Positions 24,670 to 33,332 are shown, numbered from the stretch's first letter. The stretch is DNA of 64,000 bases from Microbacterium sp. EYE_78 (GCF_023149035.1 NZ_JAHXMY010000002.1:496001-560000); one strand, 5' to 3'. The notes: generated by a model from the sequence alone, not told the origin. Numbers and translations are program-made.

Positions 24670-25185
24670 TCATGCGCGGCCGGCGACCCGCTCCTCGAGG
24701 TCGAGGAGGAACCGCTTGTGCTCGGGGTGGCCGCCGTACTCGCCCAGCGACCCGTCGCTGCGGATCACACGGTGGGCGGGCAGGACGATCGACCAGGGCG
24801 TCCGGGCGCACGCGGTCCCCACCGCGCGATGCGCTCGCGGCGCGCCGGCGGCGATCGCGACCTCGGCGTACGAGGCGGTCTCGCCGTACGGGACGGCGAT
24901 GATCTCCTCGAGGGCCCGCTTGGTGAACCCGCTCGTGAGTCGCCAGTCCAACGGCACCGTGAAGGTCCGGCGGGTACCTGCGAAGTACTCGTCGAGTTCG
25001 GCCGCCGCGGCCGCCGACGGAGCAGCGTCCGGCGTGGGGACGGACTGCAGCAGGATGCTGAGGCGTGCCACCTCGGCGTAGGCGGGGCCGTCGAGGACGG
25101 AGAGCGCGACGAGACCCTCCGCGGTCGTCACCAGAAGGGCCTCGCCGATCGGTGTCGGGTGCACCGAGTACGTTGCGATCGTCAT
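24670..25185 (-). CDS. Alkyltransferase-like protein with Ala at the catalytic Cys
   Basis: A 171-residue relative of O6-alkylguanine-DNA alkyltransferase (Ogt), with both the N-terminal alpha/beta domain (1-85) and the DNA-binding domain: SYAEVAIAAGAPRAHRAVG for the helix-turn-helix and arginine finger. The active-site motif PCHRV is PAHRV here, with Ala137 (codon 24775-24777) where the methyl-accepting Cys should be. The preceding conserved Asn-Pro is Thr-Pro. It therefore cannot repair by methyl transfer. Alkyltransferase-like (ATL) proteins, with Trp or Ala at this site, bind alkylated guanine and recruit other repair. ATG 25185 is the start. It is divergent from the large helicase-like gene. 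Confidence 0.9.
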   Translation of the reverse strand: MTIATYSVHPTPIGEALLVTTAEGLVALSVLDGPAYAEVARLSILLQSVPTPDAAPSAAAAAELDEYFAGTRRTFTVPLDWRLTSGFTKRALEEIIAVPYGETASYAEVAIAAGAPRAHRAVGTACARTPWSIVLPAHRVIRSDGSLGEYGGHPEHKRFLLDLEERVAGRA

Positions 25186-25341
25186 GACCTCATCATGGCG
25201 GGGGCCTCGCGGCCCACGGACGCGGGGGAGGGGACAAGGGGAGAAGCAGCATCCGACCCCCGCTGTGGAGGAAACGCGGCCGGGCACGTCGCCGATCCGC
25301 GAAACTCGGCCGTCGATCCCGCTTTCCGGGACCGACGCGCC

Positions 25342-25347
25342 TAATGT
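25342..25347 (+). promoter_or_regulatory. -10 box TAATGT, helicase-like gene
   Basis: TAATGT ends 7 nt before the GTG at 25355. It is the main reason to prefer 25355 among several in-frame GTG codons. Confidence 0.45.
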
Positions 25348-25354
25348 TCTTCGT

Positions 25355-28300
25355 GTGTGGCGAGCAGAGAGCGGTGCTGTGCGCGGCGAGAATCCCGGGC
25401 AGGTGTCCGCGGTGACCCCGGCGGACGTGACGCTCTCCGACCCGGAGGTGCTCGTGATGCACGCAGCCGTCCCCGAGCGCAAGCGCCTGCGGGAGGAGGC
25501 GGCGCAGCTGGGCGGGCCGTCGACCCTGTTGCACTACCGCGATGAGGGCGACGCCGGCATCGACATCACGAAGGCCCACCCCGGCAGCCTGCCGCAGTTC
25601 ATCACCGGGCGTCCGACGCTCCTGTCCAACATGTTCCGCGACGAGGTAGCGCTTCGCACAGCGCGCCTGGCCGCCGAGCGGATCACCTCGAAGGACGTCG
25701 AGCTGCGCACCGCCCGGGGCCTCGACACCGTGCACCTGGCGATCGGGATGGCTTCGTGGCGGATGGGCGGGGTCAGCTGCATGGCCCCGGTCCTGCTGCG
25801 ACCGCTGACGATCCGCCGTCACCATGCCGACTTCGATCTCCGCCTCCACGGGCAGTTCGTCGTCAACCGCGAACTCGTCACCGCCGCGCGCCTGCACTTC
25901 GGGATCGACCTCCACGGCGGAGCGCTCGCCGAGCTCGCCTACGACGGCGGCGTCTTCCAGCCGCAGCCGGTGATCGACCGCCTCCGTGCGCTCACCGCGC
26001 ACATCCCCTCATTCACCGTCCTGCCGCGCCTGATCGTCTCGACCTTCGCCGACGTCGCCTCCGACATGGAACGGGATGCCGTCGACCTCGACCATCCCGT
26101 GCTCAACGCGCTCGCCGGTCACCCCGCCGACCGGGAGCGGGTCTCGTTCGTGCGCCCGCAGCCCGACGCCGTCGGTCCCGACGACCGCACCCCGGCGTCG
26201 GACCGTCTGCTGCTCGACGCCGACGCCGAGCAGGAAGCCGTCCTCGCGCGGATCACCGAGGGGCAGTCGCTCGCGGTGCACACCCTGCCGGGGACCGGGG
26301 GCACCCAGACCGTCATCAACGCCGTCGGCGAACTGGTCCGCTCGGGCAAGCGCGTGCTCGTGGTGAGCGCGCGACGTTCGACACTCGACGGCGTCCGCCA
26401 CCGCCTCGCGGGGATCGGCCTGCCCGGCCTCGCCGTCTCGCCCTCGAGGCTGCACCGCGACCTCATCCGGGCGATCGCGCGCAACGAGAAGGCCGAGGCG
26501 CCCAAGGTCGCCGAGGTCGACGACGCGCTCGTGCGCCTGCGCACGGTCCTGCGCGACTACCGCTCGGCGCTCACGCAGCGCCACGCGAACGTGGGGATCT
26601 CGCCCCTCGAGGCGCTTCGCGAACTCACCCGCATCGCCGAGCACGAGCCGCAGCCGACGGCGACGACGCGCTTCGACCTCGCCACGGTGCAGCGGCTCGC
26701 GACCCGACGGGTCGAGGCCGCGGACGCGCTCGCCGCCTCTGCGCGCCTGGGCGAATTCCGCATCGGACCGGACGACTCGCCCTGGTACGGCGTCGTCTTC
26801 TCGACGACCGACGAGGCGCGCGCCGCGCACGCCCTCGCCGGCCGCCTCCACCGCACCGAGGTGCCGGGGCTCTTCGAACGCGGGTACGAGCTCATCGGGC
26901 AGACGCGGATGCGCCCCTTCGCCACCGTCGCCGAGATGGGCGCGTACGTCCGCCTGCTGCAGGGCATCCGCGCCTCGCTCGACCGGTTCAGCCCCACGGT
27001 GTTCGAGCGCCCGCTCACCGACCTCATCGCGGCGCACTCGTCGCGGCGCGACTCCGCGGCCATGACCAGCGCGAACCGCCGACGGCTGCGTCGCCTGTCG
27101 AAGGAGTACGTCCGCCCCGGCATGCACGTGACCGACATGCACGAGGCGCTCGTGAACGTGCAGAGCCAGCGGACGGAGTGGCAGCGCCTCGTCGAAGCCG
27201 GCGTCACCCCCGAGATCCCCATCGGACTCGACGACGTCGCCGCCGCCTGGCAGCGCGCGAACGCCGATCTCTCCGAGCTCGACCGCGCGCTCGGACGCAC
27301 GGAGCCCCTCGCGTCGCTCCCGATCCCGCAGCTCCTGCGCACGCTCGCGGGTCTTGCCGCGGCATCCGACGTCTTCGACAACCTCGTCGAGCGTGCGTCG
27401 CTGCGCAGCGAGCTCGCCCAGCTCGGCCTCGAGCCGCTGCTGACAGAGCTGTCGACCCGACACGTCCCCGAATCCGACGTCAAGATCGAGTTCGAGTACG
27501 CGTGGTGGCGGTCGGCCCTCGAGGCGATGCTGCGCTCCGACCGCGCCCTGCTCGGCGCGAACACGACCATCCTCGACCGACTCGAGCGCGATTTCCGCCT
27601 CGTCGACGAAGCGCACGCGGCGTCGGCGGGGCCCCTGCTCGCATCGGAGCTCGCGAAGCGGTGGCGCATCGCGATCGTCGACGAACCGCGTGAGGCCGCG
27701 GCGCTCAAGTCCGCCCTGCGCGCCGGCACCGCCTCGGCCGAGGAGCTCGTCGCCTCGGCGCCGACGCTGCTGCGCGTGCTGGCCCCGGTGTGGCTCGCGT
27801 CGCCCTACGAGGTGCCTCACATCCCCGACCACCCCGAGTTCGACGTCGTCGTGGTCGCGGATGCCGCGGCGCTCTGCCTCGCCGAGGCGACGCCCGCGCT
27901 GCGCCGCGCGCGGCAGGTCGTGCTCGTCGGCGACCCGGTGACGCAGAAGCCCACGCCGTTCCGACTGTGGTCGGGTCGCGGCCCGGACGAGGAGGAACCG
28001 GCCCTCCCGTTCGATGAGACGAGCCTCTTCGAGCGCCTCAGCGAACTCATCCCCGTCGAGACGCTCACCCGCAGCTATCGCGCCGGCGGCGAGGACCTGG
28101 CCGAGCTCGTGAACGACGCCTTCTACGGCGGCGCCATCTCGTCGCTGCCCTGGGCGGGCTCGTACCTCGGACGCGGCAGCCTGAGCGTCGACTACGTCGA
28201 GGGCGGCATGGGCGCACCCGATCCCGACACGGGCGCCGTCGAGAGTCCCGACGCCGAGGTGGCTCGGGTCGTGACGCTCGTCGTCGAGCACGCCATCAAC

Positions 28301-29071
28301 CGACCCGCCGAATCGCTCATGGTCGTGACCGCCTCGACCCGGCATGCCGAGCGGATCCGCGCCGCGGTCGCAGCCGCGTTCGCCGGTCGTTCGGACGTCG
28401 CCGACTTCGTGGGTCGCGAGACCGCGGAGCCCTTCGCCGTCCTCGGACTCGAGGAATCCGTCGCCGAGAGCCGCGACCGTGTGATCTTCTCGCTCGGGTT
28501 CGGTCTGACCCGTCACGGCAGGGTGCTGAGCGACTTCGGCGACCTGTCGACCCCCGACGGCGAACGACTGCTGACGGTCGGCATGACCCGAGCGCGCCGA
28601 TCCATGGTGATCGTCTCGTCCATCCGTCCGTCGGCGTTCGACGAGGGACGACTCACGCACGGTGCGGCGACGCTCATGTCGATCCTGGGTCGCATCGCCG
28701 CGCGCGGGCGCGATGCGCGACTCGAGGACCTCGCCGACCCGCTGACACTCGTGCTCGCCCAGCACCTGCGGAGCCTCGGCGTCTCGGTCGACGTGCACTA
28801 CCGCGGCGGCCAACTGCCCCTCGTGGCGCAGTACAAGGGCAAGGCCGTCGTCGCCGACCTCGACCCCGAGAGCGGGCACGAGAGTCTCCGCGAGACCCTC
28901 CGCCGCCGGCCGCAGCTGCTGCGGCGCCTCGGCTGGCACTACGCCCGCGTCCACGCGTTCGACGTCTACAACGACCCCGCCGGTGTCGCATCGCGGATCG
29001 CGGGGATCATCGGCATCCAGCCCGAGACGCCATCCGCCCACGGGTCGACGCAGCCCATCGATGTCGACTGA
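25355..29071 (+). CDS. SF1 helicase-like protein lacking Walker A Lys and Walker B Asp-Glu
   Basis: A 1238-residue protein built like DUF4011-type superfamily 1 helicases. The Walker A site reads PGTGGTQT, with Gly316 in place of the catalytic Lys. Walker B reads VVVVADAAAL (835-838 ADAA) where relatives have DEAS. Later motifs survive: VLVGDPVTQKPT, ETLTRSYR near 905, and LTVGMTRARRSMVIVSS near 1085. The middle (380-790) is helical; the end (from about 1125) resembles a small nuclease-like DNA-binding domain (DVHYRGGQLPLVAQYKGKAVVADLD). It should not hydrolyse ATP normally. Start codon uncertain; in-frame GTGs at 25379, 25403 and 25412 are alternatives. It is divergent from the ATL-like gene. 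Confidence 0.85.
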   Translation: MWRAESGAVRGENPGQVSAVTPADVTLSDPEVLVMHAAVPERKRLREEAAQLGGPSTLLHYRDEGDAGIDITKAHPGSLPQFITGRPTLLSNMFRDEVALRTARLAAERITSKDVELRTARGLDTVHLAIGMASWRMGGVSCMAPVLLRPLTIRRHHADFDLRLHGQFVVNRELVTAARLHFGIDLHGGALAELAYDGGVFQPQPVIDRLRALTAHIPSFTVLPRLIVSTFADVASDMERDAVDLDHPVLNALAGHPADRERVSFVRPQPDAVGPDDRTPASDRLLLDADAEQEAVLARITEGQSLAVHTLPGTGGTQTVINAVGELVRSGKRVLVVSARRSTLDGVRHRLAGIGLPGLAVSPSRLHRDLIRAIARNEKAEAPKVAEVDDALVRLRTVLRDYRSALTQRHANVGISPLEALRELTRIAEHEPQPTATTRFDLATVQRLATRRVEAADALAASARLGEFRIGPDDSPWYGVVFSTTDEARAAHALAGRLHRTEVPGLFERGYELIGQTRMRPFATVAEMGAYVRLLQGIRASLDRFSPTVFERPLTDLIAAHSSRRDSAAMTSANRRRLRRLSKEYVRPGMHVTDMHEALVNVQSQRTEWQRLVEAGVTPEIPIGLDDVAAAWQRANADLSELDRALGRTEPLASLPIPQLLRTLAGLAAASDVFDNLVERASLRSELAQLGLEPLLTELSTRHVPESDVKIEFEYAWWRSALEAMLRSDRALLGANTTILDRLERDFRLVDEAHAASAGPLLASELAKRWRIAIVDEPREAAALKSALRAGTASAEELVASAPTLLRVLAPVWLASPYEVPHIPDHPEFDVVVVADAAALCLAEATPALRRARQVVLVGDPVTQKPTPFRLWSGRGPDEEEPALPFDETSLFERLSELIPVETLTRSYRAGGEDLAELVNDAFYGGAISSLPWAGSYLGRGSLSVDYVEGGMGAPDPDTGAVESPDAEVARVVTLVVEHAINRPAESLMVVTASTRHAERIRAAVAAAFAGRSDVADFVGRETAEPFAVLGLEESVAESRDRVIFSLGFGLTRHGRVLSDFGDLSTPDGERLLTVGMTRARRSMVIVSSIRPSAFDEGRLTHGAATLMSILGRIAARGRDARLEDLADPLTLVLAQHLRSLGVSVDVHYRGGQLPLVAQYKGKAVVADLDPESGHESLRETLRRRPQLLRRLGWHYARVHAFDVYNDPAGVASRIAGIIGIQPETPSAHGSTQPIDVD

Positions 29072-29237
29072 GCGTCAGCGCATCGAGCGCGTGCCCGGGT
29101 CGCGGCGGGCGCGCCTGACGCCCGTCCCCGGGACGGATCCGTCCCCGGAGACGGCGAATGGGCCGGACGCGGGGGAGGCCCCGGCATCCGGCCCGAACGA
29201 CGATCGCCTGCGGAACGACGTCCCGCCGCACTACTGA
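29061..29237 (+). CDS. Small conserved protein ending DDRLRNDVPPHY
   Basis: A 58-residue, hydrophilic, probably disordered protein rich in Pro, Arg, Asp and Gly. Its ATG overlaps the last codons of the helicase-like gene, so it is translationally coupled. The C-terminal stretch GPNDDRLRNDVPPHY looks like a conserved motif I associate with short actinobacterial proteins of unknown function. There is no membrane segment. It could be a partner of the large protein. Confidence 0.65.
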   Translation: MSTERQRIERVPGSRRARLTPVPGTDPSPETANGPDAGEAPASGPNDDRLRNDVPPHY

Positions 29238-29243
29238 CCCGCG

Positions 29244-29696
29244 TCAGATGGACGGCGACGGCGGCGTCGTGGGCGACGGCGTGTTCGTCGGGCGCTGGCT
29301 CTCGAGGAGGTCGCGGATCTGGACCAGCAGCTCCGCCTCGGTCGGGAGCTTCGCCTCGGGCTCTTCGGCCACGCCCGCGCGTGCAGCCTGGCGTTCCTTC
29401 CATTTGTTCATCGGCATGACGAATGCGAAGTAGACGACCAGTGCGACCGCGAAGAAGCTGATGATCGCGGTGAGCAGACCGCTCAGCGGGAAGGTGACCT
29501 CCTGGCCGTAGATGCCGGTCAACGTCGGTCCGGACTCGCCGTTTTCGTTCGGGATGTAGAACAGGCCGATCAGCGGAGTGATGAGGCTGTCGACGATCGC
29601 GGTGACGATCGCCGTGAACGCGCCGCCGATGACGACCGCGACCGCGAGGTCGATGACGTTGCCCCGCATGATGAAGTCTTTGAAGCCCTGGATCAC
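29244..29696 (-). CDS. mscL: Large-conductance mechanosensitive channel MscL
   Basis: A 150-residue channel subunit. The family N-terminus [23 protein letters not shown] contains the pore-lining first helix; the second helix ([21 protein letters not shown]) is near residue 72 and is followed by the cytoplasmic bundle. The extracellular loop (45-65) has [12 protein letters not shown]. The GTG at 29696 is chosen because GGAAGGAG lies 5 nt upstream and it matches the family start. The C-terminal tail is Pro/Thr-rich and longer than usual. It acts as an osmotic safety valve. Confidence 0.95.
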   Translation of the reverse strand: MIQGFKDFIMRGNVIDLAVAVVIGGAFTAIVTAIVDSLITPLIGLFYIPNENGESGPTLTGIYGQEVTFPLSGLLTAIISFFAVALVVYFAFVMPMNKWKERQAARAGVAEEPEAKLPTEAELLVQIRDLLESQRPTNTPSPTTPPSPSI

Positions 29697-29731
29697 GGCT
29701 GCTCCTTCCTCTGCCGGCACGCGGCCGGACG

Positions 29732-30001
29732 CTATCCCGCGGAGGCGGGCGAAGCGGACGCTTCGGATTTCTTCGATGATGTCGAAGAACCCGAGCTCTC
29801 GCCAGAGGAGGAGCCACCGCTGGTGCCGCGTGAATCCGTGCGGTAGAAGCCGGAGCCGTTGAACGTCACACCGATCGAGCCATACTGCTTGCGGATCGCA
29901 CCGCCGCATTCGGGGCACTCGGTGAGCGCGGCGTCGGAGAAGGACTGGACGGCGTCGAAACGGTGGCCGCACTGCGTGCAGGCATAGGCGTAGGTGGGCA
30001 T
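29732..30001 (-). CDS. FmdB-type zinc-ribbon protein
   Basis: An 89-residue protein. It starts [21 protein letters not shown] and has a second pair CPECGG, the CxxC...CxxC zinc ribbon of the FmdB/CxxC_CxxC_SSSS family. From about 55 on it is Ser/Gly-rich, typical of that family name. It lies 14 nt after 5-FTHF cyclo-ligase and before mscL on the same strand, an arrangement common in actinobacteria. Its role is not established. Confidence 0.92.
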   Translation of the reverse strand: MPTYAYACTQCGHRFDAVQSFSDAALTECPECGGAIRKQYGSIGVTFNGSGFYRTDSRGTSGGSSSGESSGSSTSSKKSEASASPASAG

Positions 30002-30015
30002 GGGACCTCGATGGA

Positions 30016-30606
30016 TCAGCGAGCGGGAAGGGTGAGCGTGCGGGTGGGGGTCACGACCCCCGAGACGGGCTGATCGTGCAGGTCGCGCGGGACCTCGTCG
30101 AGCAGTTCGGAGTCGAAGATGACGGCGTAGACCGGGGGGCACTTCTCCATCGACCCGATCGTCTTGTCGAAGTAACCGCGGCCCCAGCCCAACCGCATCC
30201 CGGTCCGGTCGACGGCGGCGGCGGGGATGACGAGCAGGTCGACGTCGTTCACCGCGACGGGGCTCAACAGCTCGCCGACGGGCTCGGGGAGTCCGAACAT
30301 CCCCTCCGCGGTGAGGCCCTCGTCCTCGGCGACCGCCCAGTCGAGCAGCCCGTCCGCACGTGTGACCGGCAGAAGGACCCGGATGCCGCGCGCCACCGCG
30401 GCGGCGATGAACTCCCGCGTGCCGGGCTCGGTCGTCGTCGACAGGAAGCAGGACATCGAGCGCACGGCGTGCTCATGCACCAGCCGGTCGAGCTGCGCCT
30501 GCACGCCGGCAGCGGCCTCTTCGAGCGATGCGGCGGAACGCTGCTGTCGACGTTCGCGGAGTTCGGCGCGAAGGGCACGCTTCTCGGAGTCGAGGGTGCC
30601 GTTCAT
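30016..30606 (-). CDS. 5-formyltetrahydrofolate cyclo-ligase
   Basis: A 196-residue enzyme that converts 5-formyl-THF to 5,10-methenyl-THF with ATP. Motifs are [14 protein letters not shown] at the N-terminus, [25 protein letters not shown] near residue 125 (the ATP/metal site GxGRGYFD), and the C-terminal [16 protein letters not shown]. Length is standard. It is divergent from galU across 78 nt, each with its own leaderless-type -10 box. Confidence 0.95.
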   Translation of the reverse strand: MNGTLDSEKRALRAELRERRQQRSAASLEEAAAGVQAQLDRLVHEHAVRSMSCFLSTTTEPGTREFIAAAVARGIRVLLPVTRADGLLDWAVAEDEGLTAEGMFGLPEPVGELLSPVAVNDVDLLVIPAAAVDRTGMRLGWGRGYFDKTIGSMEKCPPVYAVIFDSELLDEVPRDLHDQPVSGVVTPTRTLTLPAR

Positions 30607-30612
30607 GGTCCG

Positions 30613-30618
30613 ATTGTA
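30613..30618 (-). promoter_or_regulatory. -10 box TACAAT, leaderless cyclo-ligase promoter
   Basis: On the minus strand TACAAT ends 6 nt before the ATG at 30606; this is one of the best matches to the consensus in the window. Confidence 0.55.
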
Positions 30619-30671
30619 AAGGGACGCGGCCACCCGGCCGGTCGCGTCATCTGCAGGACACGCGTCATCGG

Positions 30672-30677
30672 TATGGT
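30672..30677 (+). promoter_or_regulatory. -10 box TATGGT, galU promoter
   Basis: TATGGT ends 7 nt before the ATG at 30685. It overlaps the upstream ATG at 30673, which it argues against. Confidence 0.5.
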
Positions 30678-30684
30678 GAGCATC

Positions 30685-31560
30685 ATGTCTCAGCGCATCA
30701 AGGCCGTCATCCCTGCCGCGGGTCTCGGGACCCGCTTCCTCCCCGCCACCAAAGCCATGCCGAAGGAAATGCTGCCGGTCGTCGACAAGCCGGCGATCCA
30801 GTACGTCGTGGAAGAGGCGGTCTCGGCCGGCATCGACGACGTCCTCATCATCCTGGGGCGCAACAAGAACAACATCTCGAACCACTTCGACTCGGTCCCC
30901 GAGCTCGAGACGAACCTCGCCAAGAAGGGCGACCACGAGAAGCTCAAGCGGGTGCAGGACTCGTCGGACATGGCCGACATCCACTTCGTCCGCCAGGGCG
31001 AGCCGAAGGGCCTCGGCCACGCCGTGCTCCGTGCCCGCTCGCACGTCGGCGACAGCACCTTCGCGGTCCTCCTCGGCGACGACCTGATCGACGCGCGCGA
31101 CGTCCTGCTCGAGAAGATGCTCGAGCAGAACCAGAGCACGGGCCTGACCGTGATCGCGCTCATGGAGGTCTCCCCGGACCAGATCCACATGTACGGGGCG
31201 GCCGCGGTCGAGGCGACCGATGACCCGGACGTCGTCAAGGTCACGGGCCTCGTCGAGAAGCCGAAGAAGGAGGATGCGCCCTCCAACTACGCCGTCATCG
31301 GTCGCTACGTCCTCACCCCGGGCGTCTTCGACATCCTCGAGCGCACCGAACCGGGCAAGGGCGGCGAGATCCAGCTGACGGACGCGCTGCAGGAGCTCTC
31401 CTCGACCGAGGGCGTGCTCGGCGTGGTGTTCCGGGGCCGTCGCTACGACACCGGTGACCGCGCGGACTACATCAAGGCGATCGTCCAGCTCGCCGTCGAC
31501 CGCGACGACCTCGGCACCGAGCTCCGGCCCTGGCTGAAGGACTTCGCATCCGGCCTGTGA
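30685..31560 (+). CDS. galU: UTP-glucose-1-phosphate uridylyltransferase GalU
   Basis: A 291-residue nucleotidyltransferase making UDP-glucose for cell-wall glycans and storage sugars. The signature AVIPAAGLGTRFLPATKAMPKEMLPVVDKP spans residues 7-36, and the active site continues with QGEPKGLGHAVL near 111, LLGDDLID near 135 and VTGLVEKP near 190. ATG at 30685 (MSQRIKAV) is chosen over the ATG at 30673 because of the -10 position. Its end lies 16 nt from the acetyltransferase gene, so the two are probably co-transcribed. Confidence 0.96.
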   Translation: MSQRIKAVIPAAGLGTRFLPATKAMPKEMLPVVDKPAIQYVVEEAVSAGIDDVLIILGRNKNNISNHFDSVPELETNLAKKGDHEKLKRVQDSSDMADIHFVRQGEPKGLGHAVLRARSHVGDSTFAVLLGDDLIDARDVLLEKMLEQNQSTGLTVIALMEVSPDQIHMYGAAAVEATDDPDVVKVTGLVEKPKKEDAPSNYAVIGRYVLTPGVFDILERTEPGKGGEIQLTDALQELSSTEGVLGVVFRGRRYDTGDRADYIKAIVQLAVDRDDLGTELRPWLKDFASGL

Positions 31561-31576
31561 GCCCGGTGACGCGCTG

Positions 31577-32212
31577 ATGGGCATGGACGGGACGATCGTG
31601 CGGGCGCACGGTCCGGTCTCGATCCGGCTCGTGCGCCCGCGCGACGCGAAGGCACTCCAGACGGAGCTGATGGACAACCGGGGTTGGCTGCGGCGCTGGG
31701 AGGCGACCAGCCCCGACGGCCCGGTGTCGATGGACATGCGCAGCGGTGTGCGCAGGCTCCTGCAGCAGTACCGCGACGGCACCGGTGTGCCCTTCGTCAT
31801 GGAGTACGACGGCGAGGTCGCCGGCCAGCTGAACGTGTGGGGGATCGCCCGCGGGTCGCTCGCCTCGGCGACGATCGGCTACTGGGTGAGCGAACGCTTC
31901 GCGGGCCGGGGCATCACGCCGACATCGGTGGCCATGGCGACGGACGTGTGCTTCGAGGAGCTGCGGCTGCACCGGATGGAGATCTGCATCCGGCCGGAGA
32001 ACACGAAGAGTCTGCGCGTGGTCGAGAAGCTCGGGTTCCGTTACGAGGGCCTGCGTCGGCGCTACATCCACATCGACGGGGACTGGCGCGACCACTACGC
32101 CTTCGCGCTCGTCCGCGAAGACGTGCCCGAGGGCGTGCTGAACCGCTGGACCGGCGGTCGCGTGCCGCCGGACGCGGCATCCATCCCTCCCGCCGACCGT
32201 CGCGACGGCTGA
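31577..32212 (+). CDS. RimJ/RimL-type GNAT acetyltransferase
   Basis: A 211-residue GNAT enzyme. The acetyl-CoA site lies in IGYWVSERFAGRGITPTSVAM (about 96-116) with the R-G-R-G-I pattern, and HRMEICIRPENTKSLRVVEKLGFRYEG follows, the standard C-terminal GNAT half. It is placed between galU and the GlpR-like gene; in Mycobacterium and Corynebacterium the corresponding rimJ sits in the same block. The acceptor substrate is unknown. Confidence 0.92.
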   Translation: MGMDGTIVRAHGPVSIRLVRPRDAKALQTELMDNRGWLRRWEATSPDGPVSMDMRSGVRRLLQQYRDGTGVPFVMEYDGEVAGQLNVWGIARGSLASATIGYWVSERFAGRGITPTSVAMATDVCFEELRLHRMEICIRPENTKSLRVVEKLGFRYEGLRRRYIHIDGDWRDHYAFALVREDVPEGVLNRWTGGRVPPDAASIPPADRRDG

Positions 32213-32291
32213 GGCGACGGCGGAACCCCTCACCTTCAACAAGAACGTCAGACACGCCCCGAGGATGCGGTGACATGCCGCGTCGGGAACG

Positions 32292-32297
32292 TACCGT
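32292..32297 (+). promoter_or_regulatory. -10 box TACCGT, leaderless promoter
   Basis: TACCGT ends 6 nt before the ATG at 32304. Confidence 0.5.
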
Positions 32298-32303
32298 TGG
32301 CGC

Positions 32304-33299
32304 ATGGGTGAGCAGGTCATGGGCGGCGGTGTGGTCGTCCTCGTCGCCGTGGTCTTGTGGTTGGTCTACCTCTTGCCGTCCTGGTACGGGCGTCATCAGT
32401 ACCAGGCCGCCGAGCGCAACGCCGTGCGGCTCAACCAGGCGCTGCGCGTGCTGGCGCAGACGAGCGAGACTCCGACCGAGGTGCGCCTCGAGCTGACCGC
32501 CCGGACCGCCCTCGCCCAGCAGAAGCTCGCCCGCCGCGCGCAGGCCGAGCAGGAGAGCGTCGAACTCGAGACCGCCCGCGCCGAACTGGCCGCCGCGAAG
32601 GCTCGCGCCGCGCTGGATCGCGATCTCGCCAAGGCCGAGCGCCGCCGGGCGGTCGCCGACGCCGAGGCCGCCCGCGAGAAGGCACGTGCCGAGGCTGCCG
32701 CGGCGCGCGAGCAGCTGCTCGCCGAGGCGGATGCGGCGCGGAACGCGCCCGCCGTCCGACGCGCCCGCGCCCGTCGCCGTCTGCGCCTGACCGCGACGAC
32801 GTTCGTCGCCGCCTCCCTCGCAGGGCTCGGCTGGGGCGTCTTCCTGACCATCAGCGGAGCGGGCGCCACGATCGCCCTCCTCGCCGCCTCGGTGTTCCTC
32901 GTCGGCGTGACCGTGCTCGGCCGCATCAACGCGGTCGCCCGCCGCGCGGCATCCCGGTCCGTCGCGCTACCGGTGGAGCGGGTCGCTGGGGATCTGCAGG
33001 ACGTCGCGCTCGACTCCGACCGCGCCGAGTGGACCCCGCGGTCGCTCCCGCGGCCCCTCACCGCGTCGACCGGCTCTCGGGCCGCCGCCGTCCTCGATGC
33101 GTCCGAGGCCCAGGATGCGCTGCGGCGAGCCGCTGTCGACGAGGCGCTGCGCGAGCGCGCAGCGCAGGCCGCACCGCCCTCGATCGACACCGCACGACGC
33201 GTGCGCGAGCAGGAGGTCGCCTTCGCCGGACCCGCCGACGACGAGCGCATCGAAGCCCACGTCCGCGACCTCCTGGCCCGTCGCGCGTCGGGCGCATGA
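32304..33299 (+). CDS. GlpR-like membrane protein (divisome-associated family)
   Basis: A 331-residue protein. An N-terminal membrane helix (VVVLVAVVLWLVYLLPSWY, residues 10-28) is followed by a long Ala/Arg/Glu coiled coil (60-150), two membrane helices (about 165-210) and a charged C-terminal region. The position after galU and a rimJ-like gene, and the N-terminal membrane helix followed by a conserved short motif (QALRVLAQT), match the GlpR membrane receptor of the gephyrin-like protein Glp in corynebacterial division. No glp/moeA gene is present between galU and the acetyltransferase. Family placement is inferred mainly from context. Confidence 0.7.
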   Translation: MGEQVMGGGVVVLVAVVLWLVYLLPSWYGRHQYQAAERNAVRLNQALRVLAQTSETPTEVRLELTARTALAQQKLARRAQAEQESVELETARAELAAAKARAALDRDLAKAERRRAVADAEAAREKARAEAAAAREQLLAEADAARNAPAVRRARARRRLRLTATTFVAASLAGLGWGVFLTISGAGATIALLAASVFLVGVTVLGRINAVARRAASRSVALPVERVAGDLQDVALDSDRAEWTPRSLPRPLTASTGSRAAAVLDASEAQDALRRAAVDEALRERAAQAAPPSIDTARRVREQEVAFAGPADDERIEAHVRDLLARRASGA

Positions 33300-33332
33300 G
33301 TCGCCGCGCGTTCGGGCCGACCGCGCGAGCGT

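Noticed and set aside
26009..29041. A 1010-codon minus-strand open frame opposite the helicase-like gene
   Set aside because: Composition is Arg/Glu/Val-biased and repeats no known motif, while the plus frame keeps recognisable helicase motifs throughout.
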